Below, piece after piece: positions 1 to 5,169 of a stretch of DNA of 5,169 bases. Numbering within the stretch: position 1 is the stretch's first letter; each line of letters begins with the position of its first letter. Where the stretch lies: contig JAJYZD010000249.1 of NCBI GenBank assembly GCA_021800315.1, positions 1 through 5,169 of the forward strand, read 5' to 3'. A program made the position numbers and the translations under genes. This stretch comes from Bacillota bacterium (lineage in GTDB: Bacteria; Bacillota; Desulfotomaculia; Desulfotomaculales; JAJYZD01). A model generated the notes under the pieces. The model did no database searches, had not been told where the DNA came from, and was given only the letters and a program-made list of their open reading frames with translations.

Positions 1-2
1 CG

Positions 3-467
3 TGCCGAACGGAAGTGGAACGGGTTCACATGGGCGGGGTACCCGCCCGCAGGGTGGGTCAGGCGGCTTTATACGGAGAGCCGACGCCTGCACCGCTGAC
101 CGGAAGCTACACAGAGATGCAGAAGCCTCCGCGGATGGGCCGGTTTTTCCTGACTTACGCGGCGGACGACGGATCCCGTCACGGTCAGGCCGCACGTTAT
201 ACCCTCGCGGATGACGGCAGGTCTTTGGATATCGGGCTTTTACTGCCGGACAGACCGGACCCGGCAGCCGATGCCTGGTCGTGGTGTTCCTTCACGCTGG
301 CCTTACCGGACATCGTGGTTACCGAGTTGACTCGCGACGGGAGACTGCAGGCTCCCGACCTGCGCCAGCTGGCGGACGGGCGGTGGGTGCTACGGTTCGG
401 CTCACGTTCCATCCGGTGGGACCGGCATGAACGCCGGGTTTTCGCGACAACCGGCACCGACCGGTGA
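3..467 (+). CDS. Unrecognised protein, 5'-partial; possible N-terminal remnant of a TnpB-like transposase
   Basis: The frame is open from the left edge of the window to a TGA at 465-467, so the true start may lie outside. Internal candidates are GTG at 15 and ATG at 30, 117 and 135, and none has a convincing ribosome site. The product is soluble-looking, rich in Arg, Asp and Gly, with no signal peptide or membrane segment. I do not recognise it with certainty. The C-terminal third has the pattern FTLALPD...GRLQAPDLRQL.DGRWVLRFG, then RRVFATTGTDR. This resembles the stretch before the first RuvC motif (G-x-D-x-G) in some TnpB-like proteins. The sequence then stops, while another frame (463-540) continues with a plausible GDVSTWTVES peptide. 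Together with the IS605-like right-end hairpin downstream, this suggests a frameshifted, internally deleted tnpB. It could equally be an ordinary small hypothetical gene. The reading frame is likely once-coding; the family is uncertain. Confidence 0.4.
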   Translation, partial: CRTEVERVHMGGVPARRVGQAALYGEPTPAPLTGSYTEMQKPPRMGRFFLTYAADDGSRHGQAARYTLADDGRSLDIGLLLPDRPDPAADAWSWCSFTLALPDIVVTELTRDGRLQAPDLRQLADGRWVLRFGSRSIRWDRHERRVFATTGTDR

Positions 468-543
468 CGTTAGTACCTGGACCGTGGAAAGCGAGACCAG
501 GCTGGATCACAACGGAATGTCTTTCCGCGAACTGCCCGACTGA
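463..543 (+). pseudogene. Possible frameshifted continuation of the preceding frame
   Basis: This short stretch overlaps the stop of the previous frame and is open for 26 codons in another frame, ending at TGA 541-543. It begins GDVSTWTVES and ends near GMSFRELPD. Placed directly after ...ATTGTDR, it would give GTDRGDVSTWTV, resembling the RuvC-I region of TnpB-like nucleases. Restoring the frame would need, for example, two G residues added to CCGGTGAC at 461-468. No start codon or ribosome site precedes it, so it would not be translated alone. The reading is by eye, and a chance open stretch of this length is quite possible. Confidence 0.25.
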
Positions 544-617
544 ACCACTGCCGGCTGTTAAAGTGTGGCAGTAAAGAAAAGCAGTGCGAAAGCGTACCGA
601 GAAACTCCTTTGAGCCG

Positions 618-659
618 GAATACCTACCCCAAAGGGCTTTTATGTGGCGGGGTATTCAA
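618..659 (+). mobile_element. Hairpin resembling an IS200/IS605 right end (omega-RNA 3' hairpin)
   Basis: A perfect 7-bp inverted repeat, GAATACC (618-624) and GGTATTC (651-657), encloses 26 bases. TACCCC (625-630) can alternatively pair with GGGGTA (649-654). The right arm runs directly into TTCAA (655-659). A GGAAT-rich arm, a C-run/G-run stem and a terminal TTCAA/TCAA just before the insertion boundary are typical of IS200/IS605 right ends, where the hairpin forms the 3' end of the TnpB guide RNA scaffold. The preceding bases (about 598-617, GAGAAACTCC then GAGCCG) fit the same style. If correct, the element ends near 659 and the adjoining bases from 660 would be the guide sequence. No left end and no TnpA are visible. 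Alternative: an unrelated hairpin or leader structure. Confidence 0.4.
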
Positions 660-707
660 TATAACTGGGTGCTATAGGTGCTTTACAGGGAAAATGTGGC
701 CTGTACT

Positions 708-736
708 GCGACATAAGTAAAGAGATGTTTTATAAC
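708..736 (+). promoter_or_regulatory. Candidate sigma-70-type promoter for the hydrolase-maturase pair
   Basis: A -10-like TATAAC (731-736) has five of six consensus bases. It lies 17 bases after GCGACA (708-713), which matches four of six bases of TTGACA. Transcription would start near 743, giving a leader of about 32 bases that includes the ribosome site at 762. Spacing and placement are right, but the -35 is weak and AT-rich matches arise easily here. No clear operator repeat overlaps it. Confidence 0.35.
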
Positions 737-761
737 GACCCACCAAACTTACAGAAACACG

Positions 762-767
762 AGGAGG
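762..767 (+). promoter_or_regulatory. Strong Shine-Dalgarno site fixing the hydrolase start
   Basis: A perfect AGGAGG lies seven bases before the ATG at 775. This favours that ATG over the in-frame ATG at 811, which lacks a comparable site. Confidence 0.85.
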
Positions 768-774
768 AATTGTT

Positions 775-1548
775 ATGTGGAACCAATTGAGAACTGATGA
801 GTATGAAGGGATGCTGGCAGAGACAATCACAATGACCGGACATAACGGCGATCAGATACACGCCTACTTTTCTCGACCGCTGGGAAAGGGACCGTTCCCG
901 GGGATAGTATTGATTCCTCATATGCCTGGGTGGGATGAGTTCTGCCGCGAGACATCCCGCCGGTTCTCCCAGCATGGCTATCTTGCTGTTTGCCCCGACA
1001 TTTATTGCCGGTTCGGACACGGGTCTCCTGATGAGATATCGGCAAAAGTCCGCGCCGCAGGTGGCGTTGCCGATGACAGCGTGATGGGGGATTGTGAGGG
1101 GGCCTTTCGCTACCTGGGCTCTTTGCCTTATTCCAACGGCAAGGCAGGCGTAATAGGTATGTGCTCCGGCGGGCGCCATGCCTTTCTCGCGGCGTGCAGG
1201 ATCAGTGGTCTTAAGGCGGCCGTTGACTGCTGGGGCGGCCGCGTGGTCGTCTCAAAAGAAGATCTGACCCCTGCCCAGCCTGTTGCTCCAATTGACTATA
1301 CACAGCAACTGGGTTGTCCTCTGCTAGGGTTGTTTGGCAACGAGGATCAACACCCCACGCCGGAACAGGTGAACTTGCACGAAGAAGAACTTAAGAAACA
1401 TGGAAAGAATTATCAATTCTATCGCTATGATGGCGCGGGACACGGCTTTTGGTATTATGACCGGGACATGTACCGACCAAAACAGGCCATGGATGCATGG
1501 CAGAAGACCTTTGATTTCTTTGGGGAACATCTCCGGAGTCAGGGCTGA
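775..1548 (+). CDS. Dienelactone hydrolase family protein
   Basis: A 257-residue cytoplasmic alpha/beta hydrolase without a signal peptide, close to the usual family length. The nucleophile elbow GMCSGGRH places the catalytic cysteine at Cys130. GNEDQHPTP supplies the probable acid Asp191 and GAGHGF the histidine His223, giving the Cys-Asp-His triad of dienelactone hydrolases. The N-terminal strand/loop is IVLIPHMPGWDEF (residues 44-56), followed by GYLAVCPDIY (69-78), both typical of the fold. Where classical dienelactone hydrolase has a Glu that holds the resting cysteine (HE-x-FG), this protein has His49, so it belongs to a variant subgroup. Family members hydrolyse lactones or esters such as carboxymethylenebutenolide, but no chlorocatechol pathway gene is visible, so the substrate is unknown. 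The gene is followed after 40 bases by a radical SAM maturase on the same strand, probably co-transcribed. The fold is sure; the reaction is not. Confidence 0.9.
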   Translation: MWNQLRTDEYEGMLAETITMTGHNGDQIHAYFSRPLGKGPFPGIVLIPHMPGWDEFCRETSRRFSQHGYLAVCPDIYCRFGHGSPDEISAKVRAAGGVADDSVMGDCEGAFRYLGSLPYSNGKAGVIGMCSGGRHAFLAACRISGLKAAVDCWGGRVVVSKEDLTPAQPVAPIDYTQQLGCPLLGLFGNEDQHPTPEQVNLHEEELKKHGKNYQFYRYDGAGHGFWYYDRDMYRPKQAMDAWQKTFDFFGEHLRSQG

Positions 1549-1571
1549 TGATCTTAAAGACACACGCGTCT

Positions 1572-1576
1572 GGAGG
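1572..1576 (+). promoter_or_regulatory. Ribosome-binding site for the radical SAM gene
   Basis: GGAGG lies 12 bases before the ATG at 1589, somewhat further than ideal. It lies in the short gap after the hydrolase stop and supports starting at 1589. The same frame is open upstream to an ATG at 1400, but that would overlap the hydrolase by about 150 bases and add residues unlike the family. Confidence 0.6.
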
Positions 1577-1588
1577 AAACAGGTTGAA

Positions 1589-2872
1589 ATGCAAGGGGAA
1601 ATCCTCATTGGTACCAGGGCTTCCGGGCCATTCGTGGTCATGGCGAAGCCAGTCGGTCCGCTCTGTAACCTGGCATGCAGTTACTGTTATTATTTAGAGA
1701 CCGGGCGTTTTTATAGAAGTCCGCATCAATTCAGAATGTCAGACAGTCTGCTTGAACTATATGTCCGCCAATGCATAGCGGCAAACCCGGGGCCTATCGT
1801 GCAGTTTACATGGCATGGCGGGGAGCCGACGCTGGCCGGACTTGATTTCTACCGGCTTGCAGTGGACCTGCAGAAGCGATACCTCCCGGAAGGATGGAGT
1901 GTATGGAACAACCTCCAGACAAATGGGATTCTTCTTGATGATGAGTGGTGCTCGTTTTTGGCGGACGCCCAATTTGATGTGGGACTGAGCATAGATGGCA
2001 CACAATGGCTGCATGACGAGTGCCGAAAAGACCACAGCGGTCACGGCACTTATGGACGGGCGGTCGCGGCTGTGCGCCGGTTGCAAGCCCATGGCATTCA
2101 GCCTGATTTGTTGTGTACAGTAACCTCCGCCACCGCAAAAGAACCTATCGCCGTTTATCGGGCGCTGCGGGACCTCGATACGGGATGGATCCAGTTCATA
2201 CCCATCGTGCGACGCACAACGGAAGGACGGACGACGGCGGAATCCGTGACCGGCGAGGGATACGGATATTTCTTGGGTACAATTTTCGACGAATGGATCC
2301 GCCACGATTTCGGAAGACTGGACATACAACTGTTCGCCGAAATGGCTCTGATATTGTCCGGGGTGCCGGCCGGCTTATGCTGGATGGCACCGACATGCGG
2401 TCGAGTGCTCGTCGTCGAGCATGACGGCGGTGTTTACTCGTGCGATCACTTTGTTACGCCTGACCACCGCATCGGTGACATTGAGACTGCTCCGCTAAGT
2501 ACGCTGGTAGATGTACCGGCACAGCGCCGCTTCGGCAACGACAAGCAAGCCGGCCTTCCTTTGCAGTGTCGCTCTTGTTCCTGGTTGGAGATATGCAATG
2601 GGGGGTGTCCTAAAGACCGGTTCGCTTTAGCAGAGAATGGTGAGCCTGGACTCAATCATCTCTGCGGCGGTTTACGCCGGTTCTTTGCTCACGCTGAGCA
2701 TCCATTAAGAAAAGTCACGCAGTTAAGGAAACGCGGTTTAACTCCCAACGCCGTTATGGCCGAACTGCGTGCCGAGTCACTGGCCCGGTGGCGCGGTGTC
2801 GGACGGAACGACCCATGTCCCTGCGGCAGTGGCCGCAAGGCGAAGCATTGTTGCTGGTCCAAGCGGTGGTAA
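1589..2872 (+). CDS. Radical SAM/SPASM protein, anaerobic sulfatase-maturase family, with C-terminal SEC-C motif
   Basis: The protein has 427 residues. The radical SAM core opens with GPFVVMAKPVGPLCNLACSY; the CX3CX2C cysteines Cys26, Cys30 and Cys33 bind the SAM-cleaving 4Fe-4S cluster. GGEP (77-80), QTNG (110-113) and SIDG (134-137) are typical core motifs. The SPASM region keeps all cysteines for two auxiliary clusters: Cys264, Cys270, Cys285, Cys327, Cys330, Cys336, Cys340 and Cys359. Asp286 follows Cys285 as in the C. perfringens maturase, whose Asp277 is the catalytic base; spacing matches throughout. Such enzymes oxidise an active-site Cys or Ser of sulfatases to formylglycine without oxygen. 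The protein is about 57 residues longer than the usual 370 because of a tail ending in a SEC-C motif (NDPCPCGSGRKAKHCC; Cys410, Cys412, Cys421, Cys422), which binds zinc. No sulfatase is in view, so the substrate could be distant or different; a peptide-modifying SPASM relative is the main alternative. Confidence 0.88.
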   Translation: MQGEILIGTRASGPFVVMAKPVGPLCNLACSYCYYLETGRFYRSPHQFRMSDSLLELYVRQCIAANPGPIVQFTWHGGEPTLAGLDFYRLAVDLQKRYLPEGWSVWNNLQTNGILLDDEWCSFLADAQFDVGLSIDGTQWLHDECRKDHSGHGTYGRAVAAVRRLQAHGIQPDLLCTVTSATAKEPIAVYRALRDLDTGWIQFIPIVRRTTEGRTTAESVTGEGYGYFLGTIFDEWIRHDFGRLDIQLFAEMALILSGVPAGLCWMAPTCGRVLVVEHDGGVYSCDHFVTPDHRIGDIETAPLSTLVDVPAQRRFGNDKQAGLPLQCRSCSWLEICNGGCPKDRFALAENGEPGLNHLCGGLRRFFAHAEHPLRKVTQLRKRGLTPNAVMAELRAESLARWRGVGRNDPCPCGSGRKAKHCCWSKRW

Positions 2873-2899
2873 GTGATCCGCCGCCCAGGGTAGCCGCGA

Positions 2900-2926
2900 A
2901 CCCAACCGGCGCGTGCGGCGTTGGGT
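2900..2926. terminator. Inverted repeat in the convergent intergenic region
   Basis: ACCCAAC (2900-2906) and GTTGGGT (2920-2926) form a perfect 7-bp stem around 13 GC-rich bases, starting 28 bases after the radical SAM stop codon. No T-run follows on the + strand, so it is at best a weak or factor-assisted terminator for the upstream pair. A run of six A at 2939-2944 would read as T6 on the - strand, ahead of the hairpin in that direction. Confidence 0.35.
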
Positions 2927-3003
2927 CAACCGGTCCTGAAAAAAGGTCGTGACCATCCCCGGCAGCGGTACTCCCGGCAACAACAGCCATCCGCAACCAA
3001 ACC

Positions 3004-3024
3004 CCCCGGGTAATTCACCCGGGG
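3004..3024 (-). terminator. GC-rich hairpin downstream of nifJ
   Basis: CCCCGGGT (3004-3011) and ACCCGGGG (3017-3024) form a perfect 8-bp stem with a 5-base AATTC loop. On the - strand it is followed by a T/G-rich stretch (GGTTTGGTTG) rather than a clean T-run. It is the second of two stacked hairpins after the nifJ stop and probably helps end that transcript. Confidence 0.45.
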
Positions 3025-3030
3025 ACAGGT

Positions 3031-3062
3031 GGGGACGGGCCGGAATGCTTCCGTCCGTCCCC
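3031..3062 (-). terminator. Long hairpin about 20 bases after the nifJ stop
   Basis: GGGGACGG (3031-3038) pairs with CCGTCCCC (3055-3062). After a small internal loop, CGGAA (3041-3045) pairs with TTCCG (3049-3053) around a three-base TGC loop, 13 pairs in all. It lies just beyond the nifJ TAA and directly before the 3004-3024 hairpin. There is no adjacent T-run, so termination or 3'-end protection is inferred from position and stability. Confidence 0.45.
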
Positions 3063-3082
3063 GCTGGAAACCGTGCCAAGGC

Positions 3083-5169
3083 TTACTTCCCGCCGGCCAG
3101 CCGCAGATACCTTTCGTACCGGTCCCTGGCGTCCTGTTCCGTCTTATCGAACAACTTCCCGGCCTCCGCCGGAAACAACTGCTTCAATGACGCGTAGCGG
3201 ACCTCGCCCTCAATGAATTCCCGGAAGGAACCCGTAGGTTCCTTGGAGTCGAGGATGAACGGATTCTCTCCCTCTTTGGAGCGGTCCGGGTTGAACCGGT
3301 AGAGGTGCCAGTATCCCGCCTTCACCGCTTTGTCCATTTCGTCCTGGGAGTGTCCCATGCCGGCCTTCAGGCCGTGGTTGATACAGGGGGCATAGGCGAT
3401 GATGAGGGATGGACCGCGATAAGCCTCCGCCTCTTTGATGGCTTTGATGGTTTGGGTCTGGGAGGCGCCCATGGCGATCTGCGCGACATACACATAGCCG
3501 TAGGACATGGCCATCAGCCCGAGGTCCTTTTTCCCGGTCTTCTTCCCGGAAGCCGCAAATCTGGCTATGGCCGCAGCGGGGGTGGACTTGGAGGATTGAC
3601 CGCCGGTATTGGAATAGACCTCCGTATCGAAGACCAGGACATTGATGTCTTCCCCGGAAGCCAGGACGTGGTCCAGCCCGCCGTACCCGATGTCATACGC
3701 CCACCCGTCGCCGCCGAATACCCAGAAAGACGGTTTCACGAAAAAGTCCCTTCTGGCGGTAATCTCATCGAGGATACCGCCTTGTCCCTTTTCCAGAAGG
3801 GGCCGGATTTTGGCGGCCGCGGCCCGGCTAACCGCCGCGTCGTCCATGCCGTCCGCCCACTCCTGGAAACCTTCCCGCAGGGCGGGGGAAATGTCCAGCG
3901 CGAGGGCCTCCTTCACCAGGCCGGCGAGGCCTTCCCGGACCTGCCGGACGGCTACCGCCATGCCGTACCCGTACTCGGCATTATCCTCGAAAAGGGAATT
4001 GGCCCAGGCGGGGCCTTGGCCCTGCCCGTTGGTGCAGTAAGGCGTGGAGGGCGCGCTCCCGCCCCAGATGGAGGAGCAGCCGGTGGCGTTGGCGATAAAC
4101 ATCCGGTCACCGAACAACTGGGTAACCAGCTTGGCGTAGGGAGTCTCCGTGCAACCCTGGCACGCGCCGGAGAATTCGAGCAGGGGCTGGGCAAACTGGC
4201 TCCCCTTGACCGTAAACGGATCCAGGATCCCGGCCTTCCCGGGGACGGTCACGGCGAAATCCCAGTTGGCCCGCTGGGCGGCCACCTCGCCCTCCCGCGG
4301 CTTGAGTTCGAGCGCCTTCTTTTTGGCCGGACACGTATTGACGCAGCAGCCGCAGCCCAGGCAGTCCAGGGGGCTGACCTGAACGGCGAACGACAGCCCG
4401 GCCAACTGTTTGCCGACGGCGGGTATGGTTGCCAGGGAGGCCGGAGCGGCCTCCCATCCGCTCAAAAGGACGGGCCTGATGGCGGCGTGGGGACAAACCA
4501 GGGAACACTGGTTACACTGGATGCAGTTCTCCTTGATCCAACGGGGCACGAAGTCGGCCACCCCCCGTTTTTCGTAGCGCGCGGTCCCCGGGGGGAACCT
4601 TCCGTCCGGCACGTCCTTAAAGGCGCTGACGGGCAGACTGTCGCCTTCCAGCCGGCTTATGGGGCCGAGGATGTTCCGGACGAAGGCGGGTACGTCTTCC
4701 TCTCCGGCCGGCTGATCCGCGGCCCTGGCCCAGGCGGCGGGCACGTCTATCCTTACCAGGCCGCCAATGCCCCGGTCGACCGCGGCACAGTTCATGCCGA
4801 CCACATCTTCGCCTTTCCGGCCATAGGCCTCCCTGATGGAATCCTTCAGGTGCCGCACCGCCTGGTCCAGGGGAATAACGCCGGCCAGCTTGAAGAACGC
4901 GGCCTGCATAATCATATTGGTCCGGTTGCCCAAACCTAACTCGTCGGCTATCTGTACCGCGTTGATGATATAGAACTGGATCCGGTGATCGGCCATATAA
5001 CGTTTCACGGACGCCGGCAGTTTTTCTGCCAATGTTTCCGGAGACCAGGTGCAGTTGAGGAGAAAGGTTCCGCCGGCTTTCAGTCCCGACAGGAGGTTTA
5101 GGCTGTATACATAAGATTGGTTGCTGCAGGAAACGAAGTCGGCGTCAGTGATCAGGTACGGACACCTGA
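3083..5169 (-). CDS. nifJ: Pyruvate:ferredoxin (flavodoxin) oxidoreductase, C-terminal 694 residues
   Basis: This cytoplasmic enzyme oxidises pyruvate with CoA to acetyl-CoA and CO2, reducing ferredoxin. The frame runs off the right edge without a start; about 480 N-terminal residues of the usual 1170-1190 are missing, including the pyrimidine-binding part of the TPP site. Numbered from the edge, residues 1-140 are the end of the gamma domain (SYVYSLNLL, GGTFLLN, NAVQIA). The EKR linker (YEKRG) lies near 198-202. The ferredoxin-like domain has CIQCNQCSLVCP (Cys215, 218, 221, 225) and CLGCGCCVNTCP (Cys269, 272, 275, 279), two 4Fe-4S clusters. The beta domain has the proximal-cluster cysteines Cys336 and Cys339 (ACQGC), Cys364 (NATGCSSIWGG) and Cys595 (APCINHG). 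TPP/Mg binding is shown by GDGWAYDIG and NTGGQSSKST (about 486-530). The chain ends soon after RYERYLRLAGGK, apparently lacking the long C-terminal extension of Desulfovibrio africanus. One oddity is Thr340 in CTETPY, where CGETPY is usual. An internal TTG at 5032 is not the start, since homology continues upstream of it. Confidence 0.96.
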   Translation of the reverse strand, partial: RCPYLITDADFVSCSNQSYVYSLNLLSGLKAGGTFLLNCTWSPETLAEKLPASVKRYMADHRIQFYIINAVQIADELGLGNRTNMIMQAAFFKLAGVIPLDQAVRHLKDSIREAYGRKGEDVVGMNCAAVDRGIGGLVRIDVPAAWARAADQPAGEEDVPAFVRNILGPISRLEGDSLPVSAFKDVPDGRFPPGTARYEKRGVADFVPRWIKENCIQCNQCSLVCPHAAIRPVLLSGWEAAPASLATIPAVGKQLAGLSFAVQVSPLDCLGCGCCVNTCPAKKKALELKPREGEVAAQRANWDFAVTVPGKAGILDPFTVKGSQFAQPLLEFSGACQGCTETPYAKLVTQLFGDRMFIANATGCSSIWGGSAPSTPYCTNGQGQGPAWANSLFEDNAEYGYGMAVAVRQVREGLAGLVKEALALDISPALREGFQEWADGMDDAAVSRAAAAKIRPLLEKGQGGILDEITARRDFFVKPSFWVFGGDGWAYDIGYGGLDHVLASGEDINVLVFDTEVYSNTGGQSSKSTPAAAIARFAASGKKTGKKDLGLMAMSYGYVYVAQIAMGASQTQTIKAIKEAEAYRGPSLIIAYAPCINHGLKAGMGHSQDEMDKAVKAGYWHLYRFNPDRSKEGENPFILDSKEPTGSFREFIEGEVRYASLKQLFPAEAGKLFDKTEQDARDRYERYLRLAGGK

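Noticed and set aside
468..774. Known riboswitch in the hydrolase leader
   Set aside because: I looked for cobalamin, SAM, TPP, glycine, guanidine, fluoride and c-di-GMP core motifs and saw none. The only notable structure is the 618-659 hairpin.
665..790. Short frame with the peptide KCGLYCDI, recalling the CGLYC start of DUF3795 proteins
   Set aside because: It is only about 40 codons, starts after a stop without ATG, and overlaps the hydrolase promoter and ribosome site; probably chance.
1548..1550. ATG overlapping the hydrolase stop (TGATG), suggesting translational coupling
   Set aside because: This ATG is in a different frame from the radical SAM gene and opens only a short frame.
1400..1588. 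Upstream extension of the radical SAM frame to an ATG at 1400
   Set aside because: It would overlap the hydrolase by about 150 bases. The added residues do not look like the family, and a ribosome site supports the ATG at 1589, where the maturase N-terminus normally begins.
1757..2329. A 190-codon open frame on the - strand
   Set aside because: It is antisense to the radical SAM core, where the + strand carries all family motifs; no ribosome site or recognisable product.
3305..4939. A 544-codon open frame on the + strand, antisense to nifJ
   Set aside because: It lies wholly opposite a clearly coding nifJ with intact motifs. Its protein is low-complexity Gly/Pro/Arg/Asp-rich and shows no domain. 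Long antisense frames are expected opposite GC-rich genes.
1..5169. CRISPR array or tRNA/rRNA genes
   Set aside because: No regularly spaced direct repeats, no tRNA-like T-loop/anticodon pattern and no rRNA signature seen on either strand.

Overview
The window carries two complete genes on the + strand, one large gene on the - strand that runs off the right edge, and at the left edge a GC-rich reading frame that looks like debris of a mobile element. The enzymes point to a strictly anaerobic bacterium: a one-chain pyruvate:ferredoxin oxidoreductase (NifJ type) and an oxygen-sensitive radical SAM/SPASM protein of the anaerobic sulfatase-maturase family. The strong AGGAGG ribosome sites and the GC-rich nifJ would suit a moderately GC-rich Firmicute such as the Desulfotomaculum/Pelotomaculum group. 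That placement is a guess from style, not from a marker gene.

Layout. Positions 3-467 hold an unrecognised frame, open through the left edge. Positions 468-774 have no intact gene. They contain a possible out-of-frame continuation of the first frame (463-540), a hairpin ending in TTCAA (618-659) that resembles the right end/omega-RNA of an IS200/IS605 (TnpB) element, and a candidate promoter (708-736). Positions 775-1548 encode a dienelactone-hydrolase-family alpha/beta hydrolase. After 40 bases comes a radical SAM maturase (1589-2872) with all expected cysteines, the catalytic Asp and an added C-terminal SEC-C zinc motif. Positions 2873-3082 separate convergent genes and contain three inverted repeats. 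Positions 3083-5169 (- strand) encode the C-terminal 694 residues of NifJ.

How they fit together. The hydrolase and maturase are co-directional and closely spaced, so probably one transcript. No sulfatase lies in the window, so the maturase substrate is either elsewhere or not a classical sulfatase. NifJ converges on this pair and is a separate central-metabolism unit (pyruvate + CoA to acetyl-CoA + CO2 + reduced ferredoxin). The hydrolase-maturase pair is visibly less GC-rich than nifJ and sits beside possible transposon debris, which would fit an acquired segment. The most interesting points are the orphan maturase with its SEC-C tail and the possible decayed TnpB element upstream.
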